Shown: piece by piece, positions 1 through 5,400 of the stretch
How positions within the stretch are numbered: the stretch's first letter is position 1
How the letters are laid out: the number at the start of each line of letters is the position of its first letter
Source: Chlamydiota bacterium
GTDB lineage: Bacteria; Chlamydiota; Chlamydiia; Chlamydiales; Rhabdochlamydiaceae
Assembly (NCBI GenBank): GCA_011065235.1
Contig: JAAKFB010000074.1
Coordinates: forward strand, 1-8,181
DNA length: 8,181 nt
Reading direction: 5' to 3'
Made by a program: the position numbers and the translations under genes
The notes under the pieces: generated by a model
Seen by the model: the letters and a program-made list of their open reading frames with translations, nothing else
Told to the model about the DNA's origin: nothing
The model's database searches: none

Positions 1-933
1 GCCTTAGTGAATGGGAAGAACATCTCGGTTGTCGATGTAATGAATAAAATGGATGTTTATATTTCTCGCGGCTATCCCGAGTATGCCGACTCTACTGTCC
101 ATCGCCACCGAGTTTTTATTCAAAATTGGCGCCAATCCCTCGATCAATTAATTGATAACGAAATAAACATGGCGGATGCTGAAAAGCTCGAAATCAAAAT
201 TACTGAGGCCGAAATCCGCGAAACTATCCACGAACGTTTCGGCCCCAATGTCATGGCTTCTTTAGACTCCTTGAACATTTCTTTTGAAGAAGCTTGGCAA
301 ATGATCTACTCTGAAATGGCTGTCCAACGGATGAGCGGATATCGTGTTTACTCAAAAGCTATGCACCGCGTTGGCCCTCAAGACATCAAAGTAGCCTTTG
401 TCGATCATCTCAAACAAAATCCTCCTAAAGAAGAGTGGAAATACCAAGTCCTCTCTATCCGAGCTAAAACAGAGAGCTTGGGAAGTATTTATGCGCAAAA
501 GGCCTATGCACTGATCCGCAATGAGCCCCTTCCCTTTGAAGTTTTGGCCAATAAGCTCAAGCAGGAAAACGAGATCGATTCAAGTATTAGCATCAACGTT
601 TCTGATGAATATTGCGTTGAAGGAAAAAATCTCTCCGATTCCCATAAAGCCATTTTGTGCAATCTCGATCCCAACACCTATAGCGAACCCATTGCACAAG
701 TGAGCCGTCACGATCAGAGCGTTGTTCATCGCATTTTTTATTTGATGGACCATACGACAAACCCTCCTCCAAAGTTTGATTCGATGGTCGATGAACTGCA
801 TGACGAACTCGTACAACAAGAAATCAGCAAAGAATATCCCGTCTACTTGGCTAAACTGCGCAAACAATTCAACTTCGATCAGAGAAACCTGGATTCTATC
901 CCCCAAGATTTCCAACCCTTCTCTCTACAATAA
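1..933 (+). CDS. SurA-like periplasmic chaperone / parvulin-type peptidyl-prolyl isomerase (5' end missing)
   Basis: The reading frame is open from base 1 (it begins A-L-V-N-G-K) and ends at TAA 931-933, so the start and any signal peptide lie outside the window; the GTG at 7 is an internal valine codon. The visible part begins with the VNGKxISvxDVmxkMD signature common at the start of mature SurA/PpiD-type proteins. A helical SurA_N-like section follows to about residue 125, containing LIDNEI, a helix with ITEAEI and the closing VGPQDIKVAF. Residues ~143-250 look like a diverged parvulin domain (KYQVLSIRAK, then a region ending VVHRIFYL). A charged helical C-terminus ends the protein. Known role of the family: escorting outer-membrane proteins through the periplasm. 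Whether this domain still isomerises proline bonds cannot be told. It overlaps rsmA by one base, so the two are probably cotranscribed. Family call fairly firm, enzymatic activity uncertain. Confidence 0.72.
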   Translation, partial: ALVNGKNISVVDVMNKMDVYISRGYPEYADSTVHRHRVFIQNWRQSLDQLIDNEINMADAEKLEIKITEAEIRETIHERFGPNVMASLDSLNISFEEAWQMIYSEMAVQRMSGYRVYSKAMHRVGPQDIKVAFVDHLKQNPPKEEWKYQVLSIRAKTESLGSIYAQKAYALIRNEPLPFEVLANKLKQENEIDSSISINVSDEYCVEGKNLSDSHKAILCNLDPNTYSEPIAQVSRHDQSVVHRIFYLMDHTTNPPPKFDSMVDELHDELVQQEISKEYPVYLAKLRKQFNFDQRNLDSIPQDFQPFSLQ

Positions 934-1739
934 TGCCCATATATAGACCCACCGAATTGCACCAGCTAGGCGTACGCGCCAAAAGGCGACTATCCCAAAA
1001 TTTTCTCATCGATCGCAACATTTTGCAAAAAATCTGCACGACCGCAGAGATTAAACAAAATGACACTGTCCTTGAAATTGGTCCGGGTCCAGGAGCTCTT
1101 ACAGAAGCCCTCCTTGAAAAAGGGGCACGCGTCATTGCAGTCGAAAAAGATCCCGAGCTCGCAGAAAAGCTCCATCGTTTTGACTCAAAAAATCTCGAGA
1201 TTATCTGCGGTGATGCGTTGACTTTTCCATTTGATGATATTCCAGCAGGAACCAAAGTAGTCGCCAATCTCCCCTATCACATCACCACCCCGCTTATCGG
1301 GCGATTGATTGTCAGATCGCCCCAAATTCACTCCCTAACCGTAATGGTTCAAAAGGAAGTGGGCCTCAGGATGTGCGCACGGGAAAATACGGCAATGTAC
1401 AGCAGCTTTACAGTGTTCCTAAAAGCCTATAGCACCCCTACCTTTGGCTTCACGGTCAAGCCCCGTTCATTTTTCCCCGTCCCTTCTGTCCACTCTTGCG
1501 TCGTTCATCTTCGCCTGCACCCCTTTGCCTTTCCTTTCTCAGAGGAGGCGTTTTTTCAACTCACGCGCACCGCTTTTGGAAAGCGTAGAAAAATGATCAC
1601 GACTTCTTTAAAAAGTCTTTTCTCTCAGGAAAAAATCAGAACCGCATTAGTAGCCATTTCCAAAAAGCCAACCGCCCGCCCCCAGGAGTTATCTCTTGCG
1701 GAATTTGGCGCCCTTTTTAGTGAGATAAATTCCCATTGA
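933..1739 (+). CDS. rsmA: 16S rRNA (adenine-N6,N6) dimethyltransferase RsmA/KsgA
   Basis: RsmA uses S-adenosylmethionine to dimethylate two adjacent adenines in the 3'-terminal hairpin of 16S rRNA, a late step and checkpoint in small-subunit assembly in the cytoplasm. The 268-residue length is normal for the family. Visible motifs, in order: RRLSQNFL at 18-25 (substrate-side N-terminus), SAM motif I EIGPGPGAL at 48-56, acidic E71 after the second strand, GDAL at 93-96, the catalytic NLPY at 112-115, QKEVGLRM at 140-147, FFPVPSVHS at 180-188 and FGKRRKM in the C-terminal helical domain at 215-221. The ATG shares its first base with the upstream TAA (TAATG) and no Shine-Dalgarno sequence is visible, suggesting translation by re-initiation after the SurA-like gene. 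The last 51 bp are also the end of dacF on the other strand. Confidence 0.97.
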   Translation: MPIYRPTELHQLGVRAKRRLSQNFLIDRNILQKICTTAEIKQNDTVLEIGPGPGALTEALLEKGARVIAVEKDPELAEKLHRFDSKNLEIICGDALTFPFDDIPAGTKVVANLPYHITTPLIGRLIVRSPQIHSLTVMVQKEVGLRMCARENTAMYSSFTVFLKAYSTPTFGFTVKPRSFFPVPSVHSCVVHLRLHPFAFPFSEEAFFQLTRTAFGKRRKMITTSLKSLFSQEKIRTALVAISKKPTARPQELSLAEFGALFSEINSH

Positions 1740-2918
1740 GAGGGCCGCGAGGGCGACCACCCACCAGATCCAAGCGTAGCTGGAGTCTTTTTCCAGATCA
1801 TTTGCTGCAAATAAGGGGGCCGTTACCAGAGTATTTCCCCTCTCGTCACTTACGACAAGCTTACCCACAAGTTTTCCTGTTCGGATTGGCAAATAGAGCT
1901 TGTGCCAAATGAGCTTTGCTTCCAGCTCGAGCTCTTCAGAAGGGAAATAGGCAATGGCCACATCTTGATTTAAACCGGCCTTCAACGGACCGCTTGCTCT
2001 TGGAACCTCTCTTGAAAAACACTCGGGGTCTTTAGAGAAAAGAACACGGCTCTTCTTCTTCTCGCGAAAGGCGGATTCGAAAAGGGTGATCGCATCTTTA
2101 AAACGATCTTCGCTCGTCTCACATCCAAGTAGCACCACAACCAATCGGCGGCCATGATCTTCTGCAGCAGCGACCAGATTGTACCCAGCGCTAGCAATAT
2201 ATCCCGTTTTTCCCCCTAAAATTTTGGAGTATTGATATTTTCCATCTTTGACAAGCGGATTTGTATTTTGGATTACCTTGCCCACCCCCGAATCGAAGAC
2301 TTTTTTCCCAGCAATCTGGCAAAAAAGAGGCTCCGCAAAAGCCAAGCCCGCTATTCTGGCCATGTCATAAGCAGTCGTCATCTGGGCCGGATGGTGGAGC
2401 CCGTGAGGATTATGAAAGCGAGTCTGCTCAATCCCCTTCTCTCGCAAGTAGGTATTGAGCTCGTCCATGAACTTATCAATCGACTTGGAGCTATTTTCTG
2501 CAATGACATTGGCCGCATCATTGCCTGATGCCAAAAGCAATCCGTGTAATAACATATTCAGCTCGTAGGATTTGCCAACTTCCAGCCCCATAGTCACCCC
2601 ATCGTGTTCCAAAATGTAGGAAGCGAATCCCATCGGGTCAGCCTGTTTGACATCTGCATGCAACATCTCTAAGGCTGTCTTGGAAGCAGTGTATTTTTTC
2701 TCTAAATCAACCTTTTTGTGATCAAGGACAAAAAGAGCGGTCGCAATTTTGAGGATACTGGCGGGGTAATGGGGTTCTTTCGCCTTTTTTTCAAAAAGAA
2801 TAGCTCCATTTTCCGGGTTGTATAAAATCGCAGATTTCGCATGCACAGGAACATTAAGGGGCTGAGCTTCAAGGATTGTGATGCAAAAAAGAAAAAGAAA
2901 GGCAGCAATTCGTAGCAT
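1689..2918 (-). CDS. dacF: D-alanyl-D-alanine carboxypeptidase (low-molecular-weight PBP, PBP5/6 type)
   Basis: This serine peptidase removes the terminal D-alanine from peptidoglycan stem peptides on the outer face of the inner membrane. The 409-residue product has a signal peptide (~1-18, hydrophobic run AAFLFLFCITIL). All three penicillin-binding motifs are present: SxxK as S54-I-L-K57, SxN as S131-G-N133 and KTG at 237-239. A PBP5_C-like beta domain follows (~285-380). A C-terminal transmembrane helix (~382-402, WIWWVVALAALSMGIYL) with a basic tail KKGAKFRKR anchors the protein. Family members in Chlamydiae act in the minimal peptidoglycan ring made at division. No good Shine-Dalgarno is seen before the ATG (a GGA lies ~12 nt upstream). 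It converges on rsmA, sharing 51 bp, and diverges from the gene at 3039. In C. trachomatis dacF also lies near rsbW, as recalled. Confidence 0.95.
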   Translation of the reverse strand: MLRIAAFLFLFCITILEAQPLNVPVHAKSAILYNPENGAILFEKKAKEPHYPASILKIATALFVLDHKKVDLEKKYTASKTALEMLHADVKQADPMGFASYILEHDGVTMGLEVGKSYELNMLLHGLLLASGNDAANVIAENSSKSIDKFMDELNTYLREKGIEQTRFHNPHGLHHPAQMTTAYDMARIAGLAFAEPLFCQIAGKKVFDSGVGKVIQNTNPLVKDGKYQYSKILGGKTGYIASAGYNLVAAAEDHGRRLVVVLLGCETSEDRFKDAITLFESAFREKKKSRVLFSKDPECFSREVPRASGPLKAGLNQDVAIAYFPSEELELEAKLIWHKLYLPIRTGKLVGKLVVSDERGNTLVTAPLFAANDLEKDSSYAWIWWVVALAALSMGIYLTKKGAKFRKR

Positions 2919-3038
2919 ATAATTTATCGTCCAGCACTTTAAATAAAAGGGCCAATGTGCTCAATATGAGGGTACCGGCGGAGGATACATAATTGCAGTG
3001 TATCTCACCTGAGAATTTTTCTCAAAACGTGGAGAATC
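2919..3038. promoter_or_regulatory. Divergent intergenic region with two small hairpins before the gene at 3039
   Basis: These 120 bp must carry promoters for dacF (minus) and the small plus-strand gene, although I see no confident -35/-10 pair on either strand. Two dyads lie upstream of the plus gene: GATACA 2984-2989 with TGTATC 2999-3004, and TGAGAA 3010-3015 with TTCTCA 3019-3024. The second ends 6 nt before the GGAG ribosome-binding site (3031-3034). A second SD-like GGAGG (2980-2984) precedes a four-codon GTG frame (2998-3012, stop TGA), which could be a leader peptide or chance. An AGCAC/GTGCT pair (2933-2937/2957-2961) lies on the dacF side. The hairpins are visible in the sequence; a regulatory role is inference. 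Confidence 0.35.
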
Positions 3039-3470
3039 ATGACCCCCAGCGATTTAGAAAAAGCGTATCAAGATTTTTCGGAAAATTTCCAAGAGAGTGC
3101 TCCTGACGGGATCATTGAAATCGATCTTGAAGCTCTTTGCGAAATGGGACTTGTAAACAAGGAAGACTTTGATCATGAAGACCCCGACGAGGTGACCCAA
3201 TATTTCCAAGTCTTGGAAAACCCCGACAAAATCACCCTTCACAACGAAAAATTTGCCATTTGGATCGTCCCAAAGGTGATCGACGAGATCTCAACGACAC
3301 ACACCTATATTTCTCAGATCCACAAAGATAAGTTCCATCTAGAGCTTGTCTATGCCAATGCCGGCGTATACAACACTCCCAAATTCATCCTCAAGGTGCT
3401 ACAGCATTTCCTGATCGAAGTGATCGACACAGATGCGATCATCTCTTCTATGGGCAAAAAGGCTAGATGA
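3039..3470 (+). CDS. Small acidic conserved-type protein of unknown function
   Basis: A 143-residue protein with no signal peptide or membrane segment and a clear excess of Asp/Glu in its first half (for example EDFDHEDPDE at about 42-51), so probably cytosolic. The start is supported by GGAG at 3031-3034, four bases before the ATG. The middle and end alternate short strands and helices (KFAIWIVPKVIDEI, KFHLELVYAN, KFILKVLQHFLIEVI), consistent with a compact alpha/beta fold. I do not recognise a family. By position between rsbW and dacF it could be the counterpart of C. trachomatis CT550, but that is synteny from memory only. Small acidic alpha/beta proteins in Chlamydiae include type III secretion chaperones; nothing in the sequence proves that here. 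Base composition matches the conserved neighbours, and the coding frame is convincing. Confidence 0.8.
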   Translation: MTPSDLEKAYQDFSENFQESAPDGIIEIDLEALCEMGLVNKEDFDHEDPDEVTQYFQVLENPDKITLHNEKFAIWIVPKVIDEISTTHTYISQIHKDKFHLELVYANAGVYNTPKFILKVLQHFLIEVIDTDAIISSMGKKAR

Positions 3471-3565
3471 ACAGAAAATAGCCCTCACGAGTGCCCGTCA
3501 AATTAAAATAAAAATAATCTAGTCTTTGGAAGGGCTAGCAGAAGTGAAAGAGCTAGTATTAGGCA

Positions 3566-3746
3566 GCATGGCAAACTTCGTTGCCATGTCCGGCGCTGAA
3601 GCGTCTTGAGCTGACTATCGCTTTGCTAAATCGGATCCTACACGAAGGCGCCCCGTGTGAAACACTGTGGCGCTACGCACGGATCGATTTTGCTGTGCGC
3701 TAGCAGCCGCGGGCTGCTCGAGCATAAAAAAGAGCCCTTTTTTATG
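3566..3746. other. Chain of hairpins; candidate structured RNA or palindromic element
   Basis: Successive inverted repeats are seen directly: CATGGCAA 3567-3574 / TTGCCATG 3581-3588 (6-nt loop); AAGCG 3599-3603 / CGCTT 3619-3623; GCGCC 3648-3652 plus GTGT 3655-3658 with ACAC 3662-3665 plus GGCGC 3669-3673; GCTACGCAC 3672-3680 with GTGCG-C-TAGC 3695-3704 (one bulged C); AGCAGCC 3702-3708 / GGCTGCT 3712-3718; CATAAAAAA 3723-3731 / TTTTTTATG 3738-3746. It does not match what I know of tRNA, tmRNA, RNase P RNA, SRP RNA or 6S RNA. The strand is undetermined. It could be an unannotated non-coding RNA, a long 5' leader, or a MITE-like palindromic repeat; the sequence alone does not decide. Confidence 0.45.
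3711..3743 (+). terminator. Candidate intrinsic terminator (weak stem, T6)
   Basis: GGGCT (3711-3715) can pair with AGCCC (3733-3737), followed directly by six T (3738-3743). The stem is only 5 bp with a 17-nt loop, so it is weak alone. It competes with two other dyads that use the same bases (3702-3718 and 3723-3746), so the three are mutually exclusive folds. It would end plus-strand transcription from the gene at 3039 or from a non-coding RNA within the spacer. Confidence 0.3.
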
Positions 3747-3787
3747 TCGCTCGCAGAGCTATTCTTTATATTGCTCTGACTTTCATT

Positions 3788-3884
3788 TATTCGGACATTT
3801 TGCTAGATTTTTGTCCGAATTATGTCCGAATTAACCAGTATTCGGACATTTTGCCAGATTTTTGTCCGAATTATGTCCGAATTA
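3788..3884. repeat. Two-copy 51-bp-period tandem repeat built from a 9-mer
   Basis: Copies of 46 bp at 3788-3833 and 3839-3884 differ at a single position (T3804 versus C3855) and are separated by 5 bp. Each copy contains ATTCGGACA once on the plus strand (3789-3797; 3840-3848) and twice in inverted orientation inside an 11-bp tandem TGTCCGAATTA (3812-3822 and 3823-3833; 3863-3873 and 3874-3884). That makes six copies in 97 bp. The near-identity indicates a recent duplication or functional constraint. The array ends 130 bp upstream of the ATG at 4015. It may be a protein-binding array, a tandem remnant of a mobile element, or decayed coding repeat. Confidence 0.9.
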
Positions 3885-3888
3885 GATG

Positions 3889-3913
3889 GGATTGGTGCGA
3901 ATCTAGCCAATCC
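3889..3913. repeat. 7-bp inverted repeat with 11-nt loop
   Basis: GGATTGG (3889-3895) and CCAATCC (3907-3913) are perfect inverted copies. The dyad lies immediately after the tandem repeat and 65 bp before the -10 box of the gene at 4015. It could be an operator or the edge of a small element. The dyad is certain, its function is not. Confidence 0.4.
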
Positions 3914-3977
3914 AAGAGTTCTAAATGCGTCTCCCATAGGGACTTTCTCTGAACACCTAAAAATTTAAACAAAACCA

Positions 3978-3986
3978 TGCTATAAT
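3978..3986 (+). promoter_or_regulatory. Extended -10 promoter (TGCTATAAT) for the gene at 4015
   Basis: TGCTATAAT is a perfect extended -10 element (TGn directly before the consensus TATAAT, 3981-3986). No good -35 box is found at the usual spacing, as is common for extended -10 promoters. Transcription would start near 3993, leaving a leader of about 20 nt before the ATG at 4015. The gene therefore appears to have its own housekeeping-sigma promoter. Confidence 0.6.
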
Positions 3987-4014
3987 AGTCCTTTTTAAAA
4001 CCTAATGGAAGACA

Positions 4015-4974
4015 ATGATTATAAATAAAGATTTTAAAGGTTTTCACGAGTATAGGATTGACCAACCAAATCTACAATTCTTAAGGCACGATGGCAAACC
4101 AATAACATGCTACAGTGCTGCTGCAAAAATAGAAACTCTAGCCTTAAAGCGATTCTCTACTTTCGCATGGTTTAAATTCTGGTGCTTAGATTTCCTAGCT
4201 TTTATTCCGCTATTCAAAAGGTTTCAATTCTCAAAACTTAACCATCAACTCATGCCTCCCCTTACTAAAAAAATTAATGATTTCAATAAGGCTGTTAGAG
4301 AATATTACCATTGTCCTTTTGGGACTGTGAAATATATTGAAGACGCGCAAATCATTTGTCTAGGAGAGTGTCATACTAACTCAGAAAATCGAAAAGTAAA
4401 TACTGATTTAGTTGAAGCTTTTTCACAAATAAACGCCCTTCTACTTGAGGAATATAAAGAGCTCGATGATGGTCCTAGAATAGAACCTATGCAACTTACT
4501 TATCGCCCTCATGGAATTGAGCTTCAAGGGTGGGATTCAATGAATAGTTTCGAAAAGCTCTCCTTTTATTTAAAATTGGCAATTGGAACGATTGGTTTTA
4601 CAATATATCCCGCCATAGTTTTAAAAGAATTAATTCAGTATTTAAAACAAGAAAGTACTGTATTAGAATATCTACTGCCAATCGGAGGGGCGATCTTATC
4701 TTTCGCAATTTTCAACCGTCATATGATTCACCAACTTGAAACCGGCTTAAGAGATCGAAATCATAATATGCACAAATCAATTGAAAAAAATTTAAATAAG
4801 TTCCGAAAAATATTTGTTGTCGCTGGATATGCTCATTTCACCACTGAGTTACCAACCTTTTCGAAATGTAATAATAAACAGGATATTGAAGAATTACAGG
4901 ATTATTTAAAGGACAAAAAATCCATCATTCTCATCCCTCGCAACTTGTCGATCTTCTCGTTCAGTGAGAAATAA
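4015..4974 (+). CDS. Predicted membrane protein of the TIKI/TraB/ChaN superfamily
   Basis: A 319-residue protein. The superfamily is defined by two GxxH motifs, one near each end of the core, plus conserved acidic and Arg residues; characterised members include Tiki metalloproteases, the pheromone-shutdown protein TraB/PrgY and haem-binding ChaN. Here G117-E-C-H120 follows a hydrophobic strand, LLLEE at 142-146 supplies the acidic strand end, GWD lies at 172-174, RDRNHNM at 246-252 supplies Arg, and G271-Y-A-H274 ends the strand IFVVAGYAH. Two hydrophobic segments (~186-204 and ~218-235) lie between the two halves and look like a membrane hairpin; an aromatic hydrophobic stretch (~47-68) may be a third contact. 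The start has GGAAG at 4007-4011 and its own extended -10 box. Three sampled 60-base lines average 30% G+C against 48% in neighbours, suggesting transfer. It converges on rsbW with only 21 bp between. Superfamily likely; activity and substrate unknown. Confidence 0.72.
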   Translation: MIINKDFKGFHEYRIDQPNLQFLRHDGKPITCYSAAAKIETLALKRFSTFAWFKFWCLDFLAFIPLFKRFQFSKLNHQLMPPLTKKINDFNKAVREYYHCPFGTVKYIEDAQIICLGECHTNSENRKVNTDLVEAFSQINALLLEEYKELDDGPRIEPMQLTYRPHGIELQGWDSMNSFEKLSFYLKLAIGTIGFTIYPAIVLKELIQYLKQESTVLEYLLPIGGAILSFAIFNRHMIHQLETGLRDRNHNMHKSIEKNLNKFRKIFVVAGYAHFTTELPTFSKCNNKQDIEELQDYLKDKKSIILIPRNLSIFSFSEK

Positions 4975-4995
4975 CCGGGCAAATATAGGTAATAG

Positions 4996-5400
4996 TTAAA
5001 TATTCTTGACCATTGTGAGGATGTTTTTCTCCCCCTCTCGCCGGTAGAAAAGGGCATCCATACATTTTTTCATGAGAGGAAGCCCCACACCCCCGACCTC
5101 TATTTCTTCGATTGGGAGATCTTTGTTTTGCCTCTCGGGATGGGTCAGGGGATTAAAGGAATCCCCTTGGTCGGAGAGCTCGAATTCGATCTCTCGATTC
5201 GGCTTGTGACGACAGATAAGCGTGAATTTTTTTGCCGTGCCGTGCTGGATCATGTTGACAACGGCCTCTTCGAGGGCCAGCTCGATCCGCATTTTGTCAG
5301 AAAAATCAAGCGGGGTGTCTTCCACTTGCTTACGAACCCAAGAGAGGATGTGAGGGAGGATAGAAAGGTCTGTGGGAAAACTACGCGTGCTACTCGTCAT
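4996..5400 (-). CDS. rsbW: Anti-sigma factor / serine-protein kinase RsbW
   Basis: RsbW is a small GHKL-type ATP-binding protein. In the partner-switching pathway it either holds a sigma factor or phosphorylates RsbV-type antagonists. The 134-residue length is typical. Visible: N-box ELALEEAVVNMIQHG (about 40-54, with E45, N49 and H53), G1 box D77-Q-G-D-S-F82 and G2 box GGVGL at 103-107. In Chlamydia the orthologue is reported to act on the major sigma factor with two RsbV paralogues and an RsbU phosphatase; none of those partners is in this window. The start is well supported by AGGAG (reverse complement of 5407-5411) six bases upstream of the ATG. It overlaps the LptE-like gene by 11 bp, so it is translated from the same transcript. 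No hairpin terminator is seen after its stop. Confidence 0.92.
   Translation of the reverse strand: MTSSTRSFPTDLSILPHILSWVRKQVEDTPLDFSDKMRIELALEEAVVNMIQHGTAKKFTLICRHKPNREIEFELSDQGDSFNPLTHPERQNKDLPIEEIEVGGVGLPLMKKCMDALFYRREGEKNILTMVKNI

Larger units (their letters stand above)
3471..4014. other. 544-bp gene-free spacer rich in repeats and dyads
   Basis: No credible protein gene is present on either strand. In order it holds: an A-rich stretch flanked by a 7-bp inverted repeat (TAGCCCT 3479-3485 / AGGGCTA 3531-3537); a G+C-rich chain of hairpins (3566-3746); about 40 bp with nothing recognisable (3748-3787); a 51-bp-period tandem repeat (3788-3884); a 7-bp dyad (3889-3913); then about 100 bp containing the promoter of the downstream gene. 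Composition swings sharply: 38 of 60 bases are G or C in 3661-3720, against 17 of 60 in 4021-4080. Such a patchwork is more typical of a mobile-element remnant or an untranslated structured RNA than of a plain promoter region. Confidence 0.7.

Noticed and set aside
7..9. GTG at 7 as the start of the SurA-like gene
   Set aside because: The frame is open before it and the GTG encodes the valine of the VNGK motif that normally follows a signal peptide; the gene is simply cut by the window edge.
580..915. 111-codon minus-strand frame inside the SurA-like gene
   Set aside because: Shadow of the plus-strand gene, with no ribosome-binding site and no family resemblance.
2232..2528. 98-codon plus-strand frame inside dacF
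   Set aside because: Antisense to well-conserved DacF motifs, including SGN and KTG regions; no recognisable protein.
3566..3746. tRNA, tmRNA, RNase P or SRP RNA gene
   Set aside because: No T-loop GGTTCGA-type box with matching acceptor stem, and none of the conserved core sequences I know for the other RNAs.
3788..3884. Tandem repeat as a decayed protein-coding repeat (51 bp is 17 codons)
   Set aside because: All three minus-strand frames through the repeat hit stop codons and the plus frames give no sensible peptide; kept only as a remote possibility.
3788..3884. CRISPR array
   Set aside because: Only two units with a 5-bp gap between near-identical 46-bp copies; there are no unique spacers and no cas genes.
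3871..4065. 64-codon minus-strand frame crossing the repeat and the start of the TIKI-like gene
   Set aside because: It runs through the promoter and ribosome-binding site of the plus gene, ends inside the tandem repeat, has no clear ribosome-binding site and resembles no family I know.
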